27,293 nucleotides of DNA, from the NCBI GenBank assembly GCA_002404515.1, contig DHJV01000119.1, forward strand, positions 1 to 27,293, read 5' to 3'. The stretch comes from Lachnospiraceae bacterium UBA4711. GTDB lineage: Bacteria > Bacillota > Clostridia > Lachnospirales > Lachnospiraceae. A program made the position numbers and the translations under genes. Positions 15,346 through 22,122 of the stretch are shown piece after piece (the stretch's first letter is position 1; the number at the start of each line of letters is the position of its first letter). The notes beneath the pieces are model-generated. The model was not told the origin of the DNA. It searched no databases and saw only the letters and a list, made by a program, of their open reading frames with translations.

Positions 15346-15353
15346 GGGGAACT

Positions 15354-16991
15354 ATGGGACTTACAGCAGATATTTATGATATATTTGGTTTTACAAACCA
15401 TGTGATAAGTGAGGCTGCTGCGCTGCAGGCGAGTATAACGGATGTGACAACGGCAGTGAATCATTTTGCAGCATTGCTTGATAATCAGTCTGGGGCAACT
15501 GTCGTGTCTATGCGGAATTACATAACCGGATTTGCAAGCAGTATACAGGCAATCGCAGATGCCGTTAATATGGCTTTTATGCAGATACTGATGGTGTATC
15601 AGGGGGCGTATGCCAAGATAGATTCGGATGCATATGCCGTAATCAATGAAGATACGATCAGTGAGGTATTGAATGCTTATCGAAACTCGTATTTGTGGAT
15701 GGATGATGAGCTTGATATTGTCAAAGAAATGTATTATCGGGTGTGCGGATTCACAGATGTGACCATGCCTTGTTTCGAAAATGCATTTACCCGTATCGAA
15801 GAATTTGAAGCCAAAGAAAAGAAATACCGACAAAAGCTTCTTGATACGGAGGCGTGCTTTGATGCAAATGAACTGGTGCTATTGCAGAATCTTACAGAAA
15901 GTTCGCTGACATATTTGACCGGACTGATGCCGCAGGGGTATAATGCAGCTACATGGGCGCATGGTTTTGTGGCAGGAGCGAACAACACAGCCAGCCTGCA
16001 GTTCACGGATAATCCGGAGCTGTATAACAGTATTCTTAGCGTAGTTGTCTATACGACGGAAAATACGAATGTAATTAATGATCTATCTGAAATTAGCAGG
16101 GCAAACTGCGAAAGATACATTATAGATAAAAGATGGGAAGAGGGGTGGAAGAAATTATCTACGGGTGCTTTTGCGATGATGAGTGGAGCTGGTGCGTTGG
16201 GCGTGGCACTCGGCAAAGCAGGGGTACTTCTCAAAGTGCTTGGGTTTGTAACTGGTCCGACAGCTGCGATATTTGGGGGAGCAGAAGCAGCGGAAGGTTT
16301 ACAAGATATATATATAAGTGTAGATGAGCTTGATAAGGAAGCCGTAAATAAAATAAAAGCACGTTTAGGTGAAGATGCATATTATAAAATTTTGTATGGA
16401 AGTACTATTGCATCAGATTTAGTATGTTTGGCTGGGCTTGTTTCTGAACTTAATGCAGTTCCCGGTTCATTGGATGATTTACCTTCAGGGAGACCGGGTA
16501 AAGCACCGGAAATGGGCGGGGAGAGTGGTAGTACAACTGTTATATATGGGTCAGATGATATAGCTAATTATCAATATAATATGATTGAAAATCCAGGACC
16601 GTTAGCAGAAATGCCTAATCAACCTGCAAAGAATTTCTATGGTGGCAGATACAATATGGAAGTATTACAGGAAGATAGAATAATGTATCGAGCAGGTAAT
16701 GCTCAAAATCCGTATGGAAGATGGTTTACGAGTGAGCCACCTGCTTCTGCTGCTAATGTAAGAATTGACACAGCGGTAAAGACTCATTGGATAGACCCGA
16801 AAACTGGTGCGTATGAGGCAAGCTCTTATATAGATAATGTATATGCGATTAAAGTACCAAAGGGTACTACTATTTATACAGGACCAGTCGGACCGCAAGG
16901 TGAAGTATACGTGGGAGGATATAATGTTATGCAAACCTATATAGATGCACCATGGACTTTTGAAGTTGTAGGAAAAACACCGTTACAATAG
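15354..16991 (+). CDS. LXG-type polymorphic toxin, C-terminal ADP-ribosyltransferase-like domain suspected (545 aa)
   Basis: The N-terminal region of about 200 residues is helical and LXG-like. Then comes a Gly/Ala-rich hydrophobic segment (about 267-314, starting LSTGAFAMMSGAG), as in other LXG toxins, a Gly/Pro/Ser linker (about 375-425), and a compact C-terminal tip (about 427-545). The tip has YRAG (R446), GRWFTSEPP (T459, S460), VYAIKVPKGTTIYTG and QGEVYVGG (E517). An Arg, a Ser/Thr-bearing strand and a late Glu would fit the R-S-E class of ADP-ribosyltransferases, but this is a pattern guess; NADase or another fold is possible. Base composition drops towards AT in the 3' third, typical of swapped tips. 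A small immunity candidate follows after 15 bp. Confidence 0.7.
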   Translation: MGLTADIYDIFGFTNHVISEAAALQASITDVTTAVNHFAALLDNQSGATVVSMRNYITGFASSIQAIADAVNMAFMQILMVYQGAYAKIDSDAYAVINEDTISEVLNAYRNSYLWMDDELDIVKEMYYRVCGFTDVTMPCFENAFTRIEEFEAKEKKYRQKLLDTEACFDANELVLLQNLTESSLTYLTGLMPQGYNAATWAHGFVAGANNTASLQFTDNPELYNSILSVVVYTTENTNVINDLSEISRANCERYIIDKRWEEGWKKLSTGAFAMMSGAGALGVALGKAGVLLKVLGFVTGPTAAIFGGAEAAEGLQDIYISVDELDKEAVNKIKARLGEDAYYKILYGSTIASDLVCLAGLVSELNAVPGSLDDLPSGRPGKAPEMGGESGSTTVIYGSDDIANYQYNMIENPGPLAEMPNQPAKNFYGGRYNMEVLQEDRIMYRAGNAQNPYGRWFTSEPPASAANVRIDTAVKTHWIDPKTGAYEASSYIDNVYAIKVPKGTTIYTGPVGPQGEVYVGGYNVMQTYIDAPWTFEVVGKTPLQ

Positions 16992-17006
16992 ATTGGAGAT
17001 AGAAGA

Positions 17007-17324
17007 ATGATAAGAAATGAAGAGTTTTTGCAGTTGCGAGAGGCGTATATAGAGATTGGCAAAATGGTACAAAAATATGGATATGGACAATATAACGGGA
17101 TATTAAGAATTCTTATGGGACAAGTTAATTGTATTGACTCGGATGAGAGCGATGGCAAAAAAATGAAATACTTGATAGAAAGCTATAGTAAACTGTTTGC
17201 TTCGAGAGGTGGGTTAAGCGATTTCATTATTTATGATGCAGATGTTCAATTAAGAAATCAGTTGAATGAGAAATATAATGACGAAGTAAAAAGGGTTTGG
17301 AACATTATGAAAGACTATATTTAA
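17007..17324 (+). CDS. Small cytoplasmic immunity candidate for the LXG-type toxin (105 aa)
   Basis: Acidic-to-neutral helical protein with no signal or membrane segment. It contains RGGLSDFIIYDADVQLRNQLNEKY, a pattern I associate with small DUF6966-type proteins found next to polymorphic toxins. It lies 15 bp after the toxin gene, in the same direction, with GGAG upstream of the ATG. The position and size are those of an immunity protein that binds the toxin tip in the cytoplasm, which would fit a toxin acting on a cytoplasmic target. Binding to this particular tip is inferred from adjacency. Confidence 0.65.
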   Translation: MIRNEEFLQLREAYIEIGKMVQKYGYGQYNGILRILMGQVNCIDSDESDGKKMKYLIESYSKLFASRGGLSDFIIYDADVQLRNQLNEKYNDEVKRVWNIMKDYI

Positions 17325-17340
17325 TAATGACTTCGAATAA

Positions 17341-17655
17341 GAACATCCGAAATCACAACTGAATATTTTTTCTTTAAAATTTAGGACTGATAATCAGTCA
17401 GAAGCCATCAGACTGGCAATTATACAGAGTCTGGCTACAGAAGATTTGGAAAAGGTTAAGACATTGTTTCCGTATATCGGGAAGAAACCACCGAGAATAG
17501 GCAGGGAGGTTGTAAATGCATTTGAACAGTCTGGATGTAGGATTTTTATCGATTTATTCTGCGGTAGCCTTGCTATGCTGTGTTACTTACCTTGGGATGT
17601 GAAGGTTGTTGTGAATGATATTAACGGAAATCTTACTATATGGAATTTAAAATAA
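17341..17655 (+). pseudogene. Fragment of a DNA adenine methyltransferase (Dam/D12 class)
   Basis: An open frame without a clear ATG or ribosome site encodes TLFPYIGKKPPRIGREVV, then IDLFCGSLAMLCYLP and VVVNDINGNL. These match the N-terminal motifs (Y-x-G-x-K, D-x-F-x-G-S, N-D-I) of D12-class N6-adenine methyltransferases. The frame stops about 10 residues after the NDI motif; the DPPY catalytic motif and the rest are missing. About 30 residues upstream of FPYIG are also open in frame (SEAIRLAIIQ) and may belong to a neighbouring lost gene. It is a dead remnant, probably of a phage or integrative element, in the junction region after the toxin-immunity pair. Confidence 0.6.
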
Positions 17656-17838
17656 ATATGTATCCTATTGAACTGTTAATAGTTTGCAAAAAATTTGATA
17701 TTTATTAGGTTATACTTTCGACATACTACAACTTCTGAGGTCTATTAATTAACCATCATGGCTGTTGCGAAGCAATTAGGTGAAGACAGCAATAAAACAT
17801 GCACAGTTTAATGGATGGCATTAGGGCGGTACAAGAAT

Positions 17839-18291
17839 ATGCAAGATATAATAGATATGGAATTGGAAGAATATATTCCTTTGAAGATTATATTTAATAA
17901 GGATGAGGAAACGGTTGAATATATTTCATATTCAAAAGATAAAAATTCTTCATTGGAATTTACAGTGGGTATAAAGAGTAAGTTATTAAAAAGAATAACG
18001 TTATTACTTTGCAAGGAGTATTCAGAAACTACGAATAAGCTAGTGATGGGAAATTTTGAAGATGGAAAGATAATTTTTCATAGTGACGATATGGAATGCC
18101 CTGTTTTTAAAACTATTTTGTATTCTAATGGTACCAGAATAATATTATCAGACAAAAAAAGTTCTCATTATATAAAAATGGACAAAGTTTATTTTGGATT
18201 GTCACAAACAGATGATATTATTGAAATATGTGTATGTGATATGAGCGTTTCTGAATTGAATCATTTAAAAAAAGAATTAGAGTTGCAGTGA
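17839..18291 (+). CDS. Small cytoplasmic protein, orphan immunity candidate (150 aa)
   Basis: Soluble protein with alternating beta-strands and a C-terminal helix (SELNHLKKELELQ), no signal and no membrane segment. It was not assigned to a family. It lies in an AT-rich stretch between a methylase remnant and an orphan toxin tip, where unlinked immunity genes commonly collect. ATG 17839 (MQDIID) is preferred to 17815: a weak AGGGCGG (17823-17829) lies before it, and nothing before 17815. The 183 bp upstream (17656-17838) show no gene. If it is an immunity gene, its cognate toxin is absent from the window. Confidence 0.55.
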   Translation: MQDIIDMELEEYIPLKIIFNKDEETVEYISYSKDKNSSLEFTVGIKSKLLKRITLLLCKEYSETTNKLVMGNFEDGKIIFHSDDMECPVFKTILYSNGTRIILSDKKSSHYIKMDKVYFGLSQTDDIIEICVCDMSVSELNHLKKELELQ

Positions 18292-18311
18292 TTAAAAAGA
18301 AATGTCAGTAA

Positions 18312-18596
18312 GGGAATGATGTAAAACTGATTTACGAGATAAATGAAAAAACGGGTAAACCTCAAATTATAAAAGAATTTCCTGCGACAGCTCAAGCGCA
18401 CGGCTTTAATGATTTAGTTGATAATTATGCTGGATATGCAACAAAAACTACATTGAATGATGCAACATTGTATCAGCTAGAGGGTTCATTAAATGGAGTA
18501 GAAGGAAGATTTGAGTGGATTATTCAAGATGGAAAAGTAACACACAGAATGTTTATTCAAAATGGAGCGATGAATGGAGTGCCAATAAAACCATGA
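18312..18596 (+). pseudogene. Orphan C-terminal toxin tip (headless polymorphic toxin fragment)
   Basis: A 94-codon open frame with no usable start codon or ribosome site. The product reads like the end of a polymorphic toxin: AHGFNDLVDNYAGYATK, then ATLYQLEGSLNGVEGRFEWI, KVTHRMF and a final NGVPIKP. I recall similar endings on CdiA/YD-repeat/LXG-type proteins (GSLNG...FEWIV...THR.F), but the activity is unknown. Its stop codon overlaps the ATG of the next gene as ATGA, the coupling expected of a toxin-immunity pair. It is a displaced tip that could be restored by recombination onto an LXG head, or a decaying relic. Confidence 0.6.
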
Positions 18597-19096
18597 TAAA
18601 AATAGCAGATATTAAAGAACTTAAGTTAAATATAACCTGGAAATTGTTATATAGAGGATTATTAGAAAAGCAAATTTCTATAAATGAAATAATAGAATAT
18701 GCGAAAGAACAACTGGAAAAAGGAGATGATAGAATTGAAATATGTGAGTTGGCAGGTTCTAGTGACTATGATCTAGAGGATGTTATGGATACTCTTTATG
18801 AGCTGGCTAAAGAAGAAAAAAATCCAGATGATTTAGAGGATAGAAAGTTAAGAGCTGCTCGAGTTAATAAATTCCTAAAAGATAAAAATACAAATTGTAT
18901 TGATGGCTTAATGGGACTAACGGAACTATGGCTTGAATTAGGATGTACTGCTGATTCGCCACATATTATTCAAGGTAAAGATAATAGCATATCTCCAGTG
19001 GAATATTATACAGATGCGAATTATAACTATCTTTATGAAAAGAACAAACATTGGCTTAAGGATGAAGTATATTTTCTGATACATAATGAAAAATAG
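18593..19096 (+). CDS. DUF2247-like immunity candidate (167 aa)
   Basis: Soluble helical protein. The blocks WKLLYRGLLEKQISINEIIEYA, ICELAGSS and DSPHIIQGKDNSISPVEYYT resemble the DUF2247 family of small proteins found after contact-dependent or type VII toxins. The start is the ATG at 18593, which overlaps the stop of the toxin-tip fragment (ATGA); a longer frame begins upstream inside that fragment and is not credible. The intact gene behind a headless toxin tip suggests that protection is kept after loss of the toxin. Family match is from memory of the pattern; function is inferred from context. Confidence 0.65.
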   Translation: MIKIADIKELKLNITWKLLYRGLLEKQISINEIIEYAKEQLEKGDDRIEICELAGSSDYDLEDVMDTLYELAKEEKNPDDLEDRKLRAARVNKFLKDKNTNCIDGLMGLTELWLELGCTADSPHIIQGKDNSISPVEYYTDANYNYLYEKNKHWLKDEVYFLIHNEK

Positions 19097-19214
19097 TATC
19101 CGAGTAATACTTAAAAGTCTCATTTTGCAGAAGGGATGTCAAAGGATGCCATATTTAAGGGGATTAATTCAATGATATTAGAACAAAAAATGTTCGTTAA
19201 AGAGAGGAAAGAAA

Positions 19215-19709
19215 ATGGGAAAAATATTTGAAAATCATTTTTCAGAAATACAAACGGATATGGTGGATATTTGTCTGGAATATGTGGAAGACAGAGCAGA
19301 GAAGATTTATATTTACTGTTCTTTTGAAGGAGGGGTGCAGTCCTGTAATTTCTTTTATAAGGTAAATGGCAAAGTTGTGAAAAAAAGCAGACTAAATGAT
19401 GTTATTGTAGATGGGCAGGAAGAATATGATGTTTCAATACCCAGACAACGAGACGTTATGGCGATTCTTAATGAAGATATGGTGGCTCTTAGGAAGTTGT
19501 GTGAAGAACATCAAAGAGAAATGCCAACGCAGATTAAATTAATATATGATGTTGCAGCGAATTCATTAGATGCAGATTATAGATATGATATAATATATAG
19601 CAATCATAAAAATAAGATGGCAGATGACATTTTGGAGGAATGGTTTGAGTCTGAAAAAAATAAAGAGAAGCGGGGAAGGAGTTTATGGAGAAAAAAGAAA
19701 AAGGAATAA
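19215..19709 (+). CDS. YezG/DUF600-like immunity candidate (164 aa)
   Basis: Soluble protein with an alpha-beta pattern: an N-terminal helix (FSEIQTDMVDICL), the strands KIYIYCSFEGG and SCNFFYKVNGKVV, a helix with LRKLCEEH, then QIKLIYDV and YRYDIIYS. This order resembles the YezG/DUF600 immunity family, whose B. subtilis member protects against the LXG toxin YeeF. The C terminus is very basic (RSLWRKKKKE). AGAGAGGAAAG precedes the ATG. Its 3' end overlaps the next gene by 25 nt, so the two are coupled. No cognate toxin gene lies immediately upstream; it appears to be an orphan or to serve with the membrane protein that follows. In the 118-bp gap before it there is only a short unconvincing frame (19136-19231). 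Confidence 0.6.
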   Translation: MGKIFENHFSEIQTDMVDICLEYVEDRAEKIYIYCSFEGGVQSCNFFYKVNGKVVKKSRLNDVIVDGQEEYDVSIPRQRDVMAILNEDMVALRKLCEEHQREMPTQIKLIYDVAANSLDADYRYDIIYSNHKNKMADDILEEWFESEKNKEKRGRSLWRKKKKE

Positions 19710-20329
19710 TGATTCTGATCCTGATTGTGATTGCTGTTATAACAGGTGCGATAGTAGCAGGAAATATTATAAAACAAAAAGAGAAAAAAGAAAGAGCGGC
19801 AAAAAGACAGCAGGAGAGAGAGGAGCAACTAAAAGTATATCAAATAGAGTTGAATAATGGCATGTATCAAGATGCTCTATCGATTAAAGGCGAGTGCATC
19901 TGTAGTTTGGATGGGGTAGAATATCCAGAAGGCATGGATGTGAATCGGCTGTGGATTTATCTGCATATTCTGGAAATCAGGGTGTTTAAGCCGGAATATG
20001 AAATCGATTATTCCAGTATTGATCAGTTATTAGAGGAATATAATTCGTTTTGTGATACAGGGAATGCTTCAGAAATACTGGATGGTTTTTATCTATCTTG
20101 TCTGACAGCGAGTTCACGGGCATCTGCTAAAAAAATGCAGGATAGCATATATTATATTATGGCTTCGCTTGCACGTGGTTCTATAAGAATAGAGGATGGA
20201 AAAATAATTGAGGATCATAGCAAGGATGTAGCAGATATAGAAGATTTTAATGATGAAGAAATCATCGAGCTTTGCAGGCTGTTTGAAGATAATAGTGATG
20301 TAATCATTGACTGGTGGATGGGTGAGTGA
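19685..20329 (+). CDS. Membrane-anchored protein, paralog of the one at 5416 (214 aa)
   Basis: One N-terminal transmembrane segment (about residues 9-27), then a highly charged Lys/Glu/Gln helix (about 29-55) and a soluble domain. It shares block order with the protein at 5416-6048: YEIDYSSIDQLLEEYNSFCDTG, a central helix, IRIEDGKI, and SDVIIDWWM close to the end. GGAAGGAG lies just before the ATG, inside the end of the DUF600-like gene. It is the last gene of the type VII region. Two diverged copies at opposite ends of the locus suggest a recurrent role beside cargo genes, for example membrane immunity or a toxin-specific accessory role. No family name is known to me. Confidence 0.75.
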   Translation: MEKKEKGIMILILIVIAVITGAIVAGNIIKQKEKKERAAKRQQEREEQLKVYQIELNNGMYQDALSIKGECICSLDGVEYPEGMDVNRLWIYLHILEIRVFKPEYEIDYSSIDQLLEEYNSFCDTGNASEILDGFYLSCLTASSRASAKKMQDSIYYIMASLARGSIRIEDGKIIEDHSKDVADIEDFNDEEIIELCRLFEDNSDVIIDWWMGE

Positions 20330-20376
20330 CAGCAAAATAAAGTTAAGAAAGATTCGGGTATTATAGAGAATAAGTA

Positions 20377-20421
20377 GGGACGTAGCTTTTGACCCTAGTA
20401 TAGAGACAAAAGAAGCGTCCC
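20377..20421 (+). other. Imperfect hairpin after the last type VII gene
   Basis: GGGACGTAGCTTTTG (20377-20391) pairs with CAAAAGAAGCGTCCC (20407-20421) at 12 of 15 positions, with a 15-nt loop. No T-run follows, so it is not a classical terminator by itself. It stands directly before the second hairpin at 20430 and may be a processing or repeat element. Confidence 0.5.
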
Positions 20422-20424
20422 CAC

Positions 20425-20454
20425 TGTATAAAAACCTCTAAACCATACATACTA
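20425..20454 (+). promoter_or_regulatory. Possible sigma-G (forespore) promoter of the germination operon
   Basis: TGTATA (20425-20430) and CATACTA (20448-20454) are 17 nt apart. They fit the published B. subtilis sigma-G pattern (-35 GHATR, -10 CATNHTA). The start would lie near 20461, leaving a leader of about 20 nt that keeps the GGAGG site (20470-20474) of the GerA-type gene. Germinant receptor operons are sigma-G controlled in Bacillus. Prediction from consensus only. Confidence 0.5.
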
Positions 20455-20481
20455 GCTTATGTATAGTTTGGAGGTTTTTTT
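20430..20481 (+). terminator. Terminator-like hairpin overlapping the germination operon ribosome site
   Basis: A 22-nt arm (20430-20451) pairs with 20458-20479, with only one true mismatch and one G-T pair, around a 6-nt loop. The 3' arm ends in a run of seven T (20475-20481). The 3' arm contains GGAGG (20470-20474), the ribosome site of the gene starting at 20482. It should stop transcripts coming from the type VII locus and hide the ribosome site in any readthrough RNA. Confidence 0.75.
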
Positions 20482-22122
20482 ATGGACTTAGAAGATCTGT
20501 ATGATGATAACAATAAGCTCAAGGTGCCGCTGCGGCGGAGCTTAGCTGAGAATAAAAAGGTGCTCGGCATCCTGTTTGAAAACTGTGGGGATGTAGTGCA
20601 GAAGTCTTTCGCGATGGAGCGGGCGGAGGGCATGGTGTATATGCATGTTGTATATATAGATGGCTTGACGAATAACGGCATGATCGAGGAGACGATACTG
20701 AAGCCGCTTTCGTATGAATGGCGCGGAAATTCGGCGAAGGATGTCTGGGACAGCATCTTATATCAGGAGGTTCAGACGGCGGATATCAAGGAGGAACCCT
20801 CCTTTGATAAAACCGTCGGTTCGATTCTGAAGGGTGATACGGCAATCTTTATTGATGGTTATGCAAGGTCAATGATCGTATCGTCGAAGAAATTGCCACT
20901 TAGAGGAATCTCTGAAAATGATACGGAAGCGGGCATGCGCGGACCGAAGGACAGCTTCAATGAGGGGTTCCGGCAGAGTACCGCGTTGATCCGGCGGCGG
21001 ATCAAGGATGCAAAATTGCGCGTGGAGCAGGATACGATTGGGGAGCGCACACGTACGGACTATGCGCTTGTGTATCTGGCAGATGTAGCGTCGGAGGAGC
21101 TGGTTAAGCGGGTGCGGGAGGACATGCATCGCTATGATATTGATGCCATCTATGATAGTGGGATGGCGCAGCATCTGATGGAGAATTGGTATTCTCCGTT
21201 TCCAACGTTTCAGTCGACGACCAGACCGGATAAGGTGGCAGCAGGGATTACGGAAGGCAGAGTGGCAATCGTATTTGACAATTCGCCGGAGGTGATTTTG
21301 GCACCGTGTAATTTGAACATGCTGTTGCAGACGTCAGATGATTATTACAATCGCTGGGCGGTCGGGACATTTGCACGGATCATCCGGTATATCGCGGCAT
21401 TTCTGGCGGTGTCCCTGCCCGGACTTTATATCGCGATTACCGTGTATCACAGTGATATTCTTCCGACAAAGCTTCTGTATGCGATCGCGTCAGCACGGAG
21501 TATGGTCACCTTTCCTGTGATTGTGGAAGTGCTACTGATGGAGTTTCTGTTTGAGCTTTTGCGTGAAGCGGGGATACGTCTGCCGGGGCCGCTTGGCAAC
21601 ACGATCGGTATCGTCGGCGGCTTGATCGTCGGACAGTCGGCGGTAGAAGCGGGCATCGTGAGTACGATGGTCGTGATCGTCGTGGCACTGACTGCGATTG
21701 CAAGCTTTGCAATTCCAAATGAAGAGTACGCGTCGGTATTCCGTTTGCTCAAATTTTTCGTGATCATTCCGTCTGCCATCTGGGGCTTGTATGGATATAT
21801 TCTGGCGCTTCTGGTGATCGCGGTGCATCTGTCAGGGCTGATGAGCTTCGGAATCCCGTATATGTATCCGATTGTCGCCGGAAATGGCAAGCGTGCCTAT
21901 GCAAATCAGGATTTTGTACTGCGGGCACCGATCTCGTGGATGCGGAAACGACCGATCTTTGCGCGCGAGGATGAGAGGGTGAGGCTGAAACCCAATGTGA
22001 CGAAGTCGCATACTGCAAATGGTTTCAGCCGACCTGCCGCCGAACAGAGTGAGGGGGCGATACCCGAGAGGCTGAAACTCAACAGGAGAGGAGGAAAAAA
22101 TCATGAATCTGGCGGACGGTAA
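20482..22122 (+). CDS. gerA: Spore germination protein, GerA family A-subunit (546 aa)
   Basis: Subunit A of a germinant receptor in the inner spore membrane. The N-terminal soluble domain (about 1-290) contains the family signature: a GP-x-D/E-x-F block (RGPKDSFNEGFRQSTALIRRRI), then FPTFQSTTRPDKVAAGITEGRVAI. The membrane part (about 290-480) holds several hydrophobic helices, including LPGLYIAITVYH and a long FPVIVEVLLMEFLFELLREAGIRLPGP stretch (here described in two pieces of the conserved loop). The C-terminal tail is Arg/Lys-rich. GGAGG lies 7 nt before the ATG, inside the hairpin. Its 3' end overlaps the GerB-type gene by 20 nt. Composition is visibly more GC-rich than the type VII cargo genes, consistent with core chromosome. 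Confidence 0.93.
   Translation: MDLEDLYDDNNKLKVPLRRSLAENKKVLGILFENCGDVVQKSFAMERAEGMVYMHVVYIDGLTNNGMIEETILKPLSYEWRGNSAKDVWDSILYQEVQTADIKEEPSFDKTVGSILKGDTAIFIDGYARSMIVSSKKLPLRGISENDTEAGMRGPKDSFNEGFRQSTALIRRRIKDAKLRVEQDTIGERTRTDYALVYLADVASEELVKRVREDMHRYDIDAIYDSGMAQHLMENWYSPFPTFQSTTRPDKVAAGITEGRVAIVFDNSPEVILAPCNLNMLLQTSDDYYNRWAVGTFARIIRYIAAFLAVSLPGLYIAITVYHSDILPTKLLYAIASARSMVTFPVIVEVLLMEFLFELLREAGIRLPGPLGNTIGIVGGLIVGQSAVEAGIVSTMVVIVVALTAIASFAIPNEEYASVFRLLKFFVIIPSAIWGLYGYILALLVIAVHLSGLMSFGIPYMYPIVAGNGKRAYANQDFVLRAPISWMRKRPIFAREDERVRLKPNVTKSHTANGFSRPAAEQSEGAIPERLKLNRRGGKNHESGGR

Noticed and set aside
15198..15833. 211-codon open frame on the minus strand
   Set aside because: It is antisense to the YwqI-like and LXG-like genes, which have good starts, tight spacing and family-like layout; its product is rich in Cys, His and Ile without any domain.
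19136..19231. 31-codon frame starting MSKDAIF before the YezG/DUF600-like gene
   Set aside because: It is short, overlaps the next gene start, and resembles no known peptide; probably chance.
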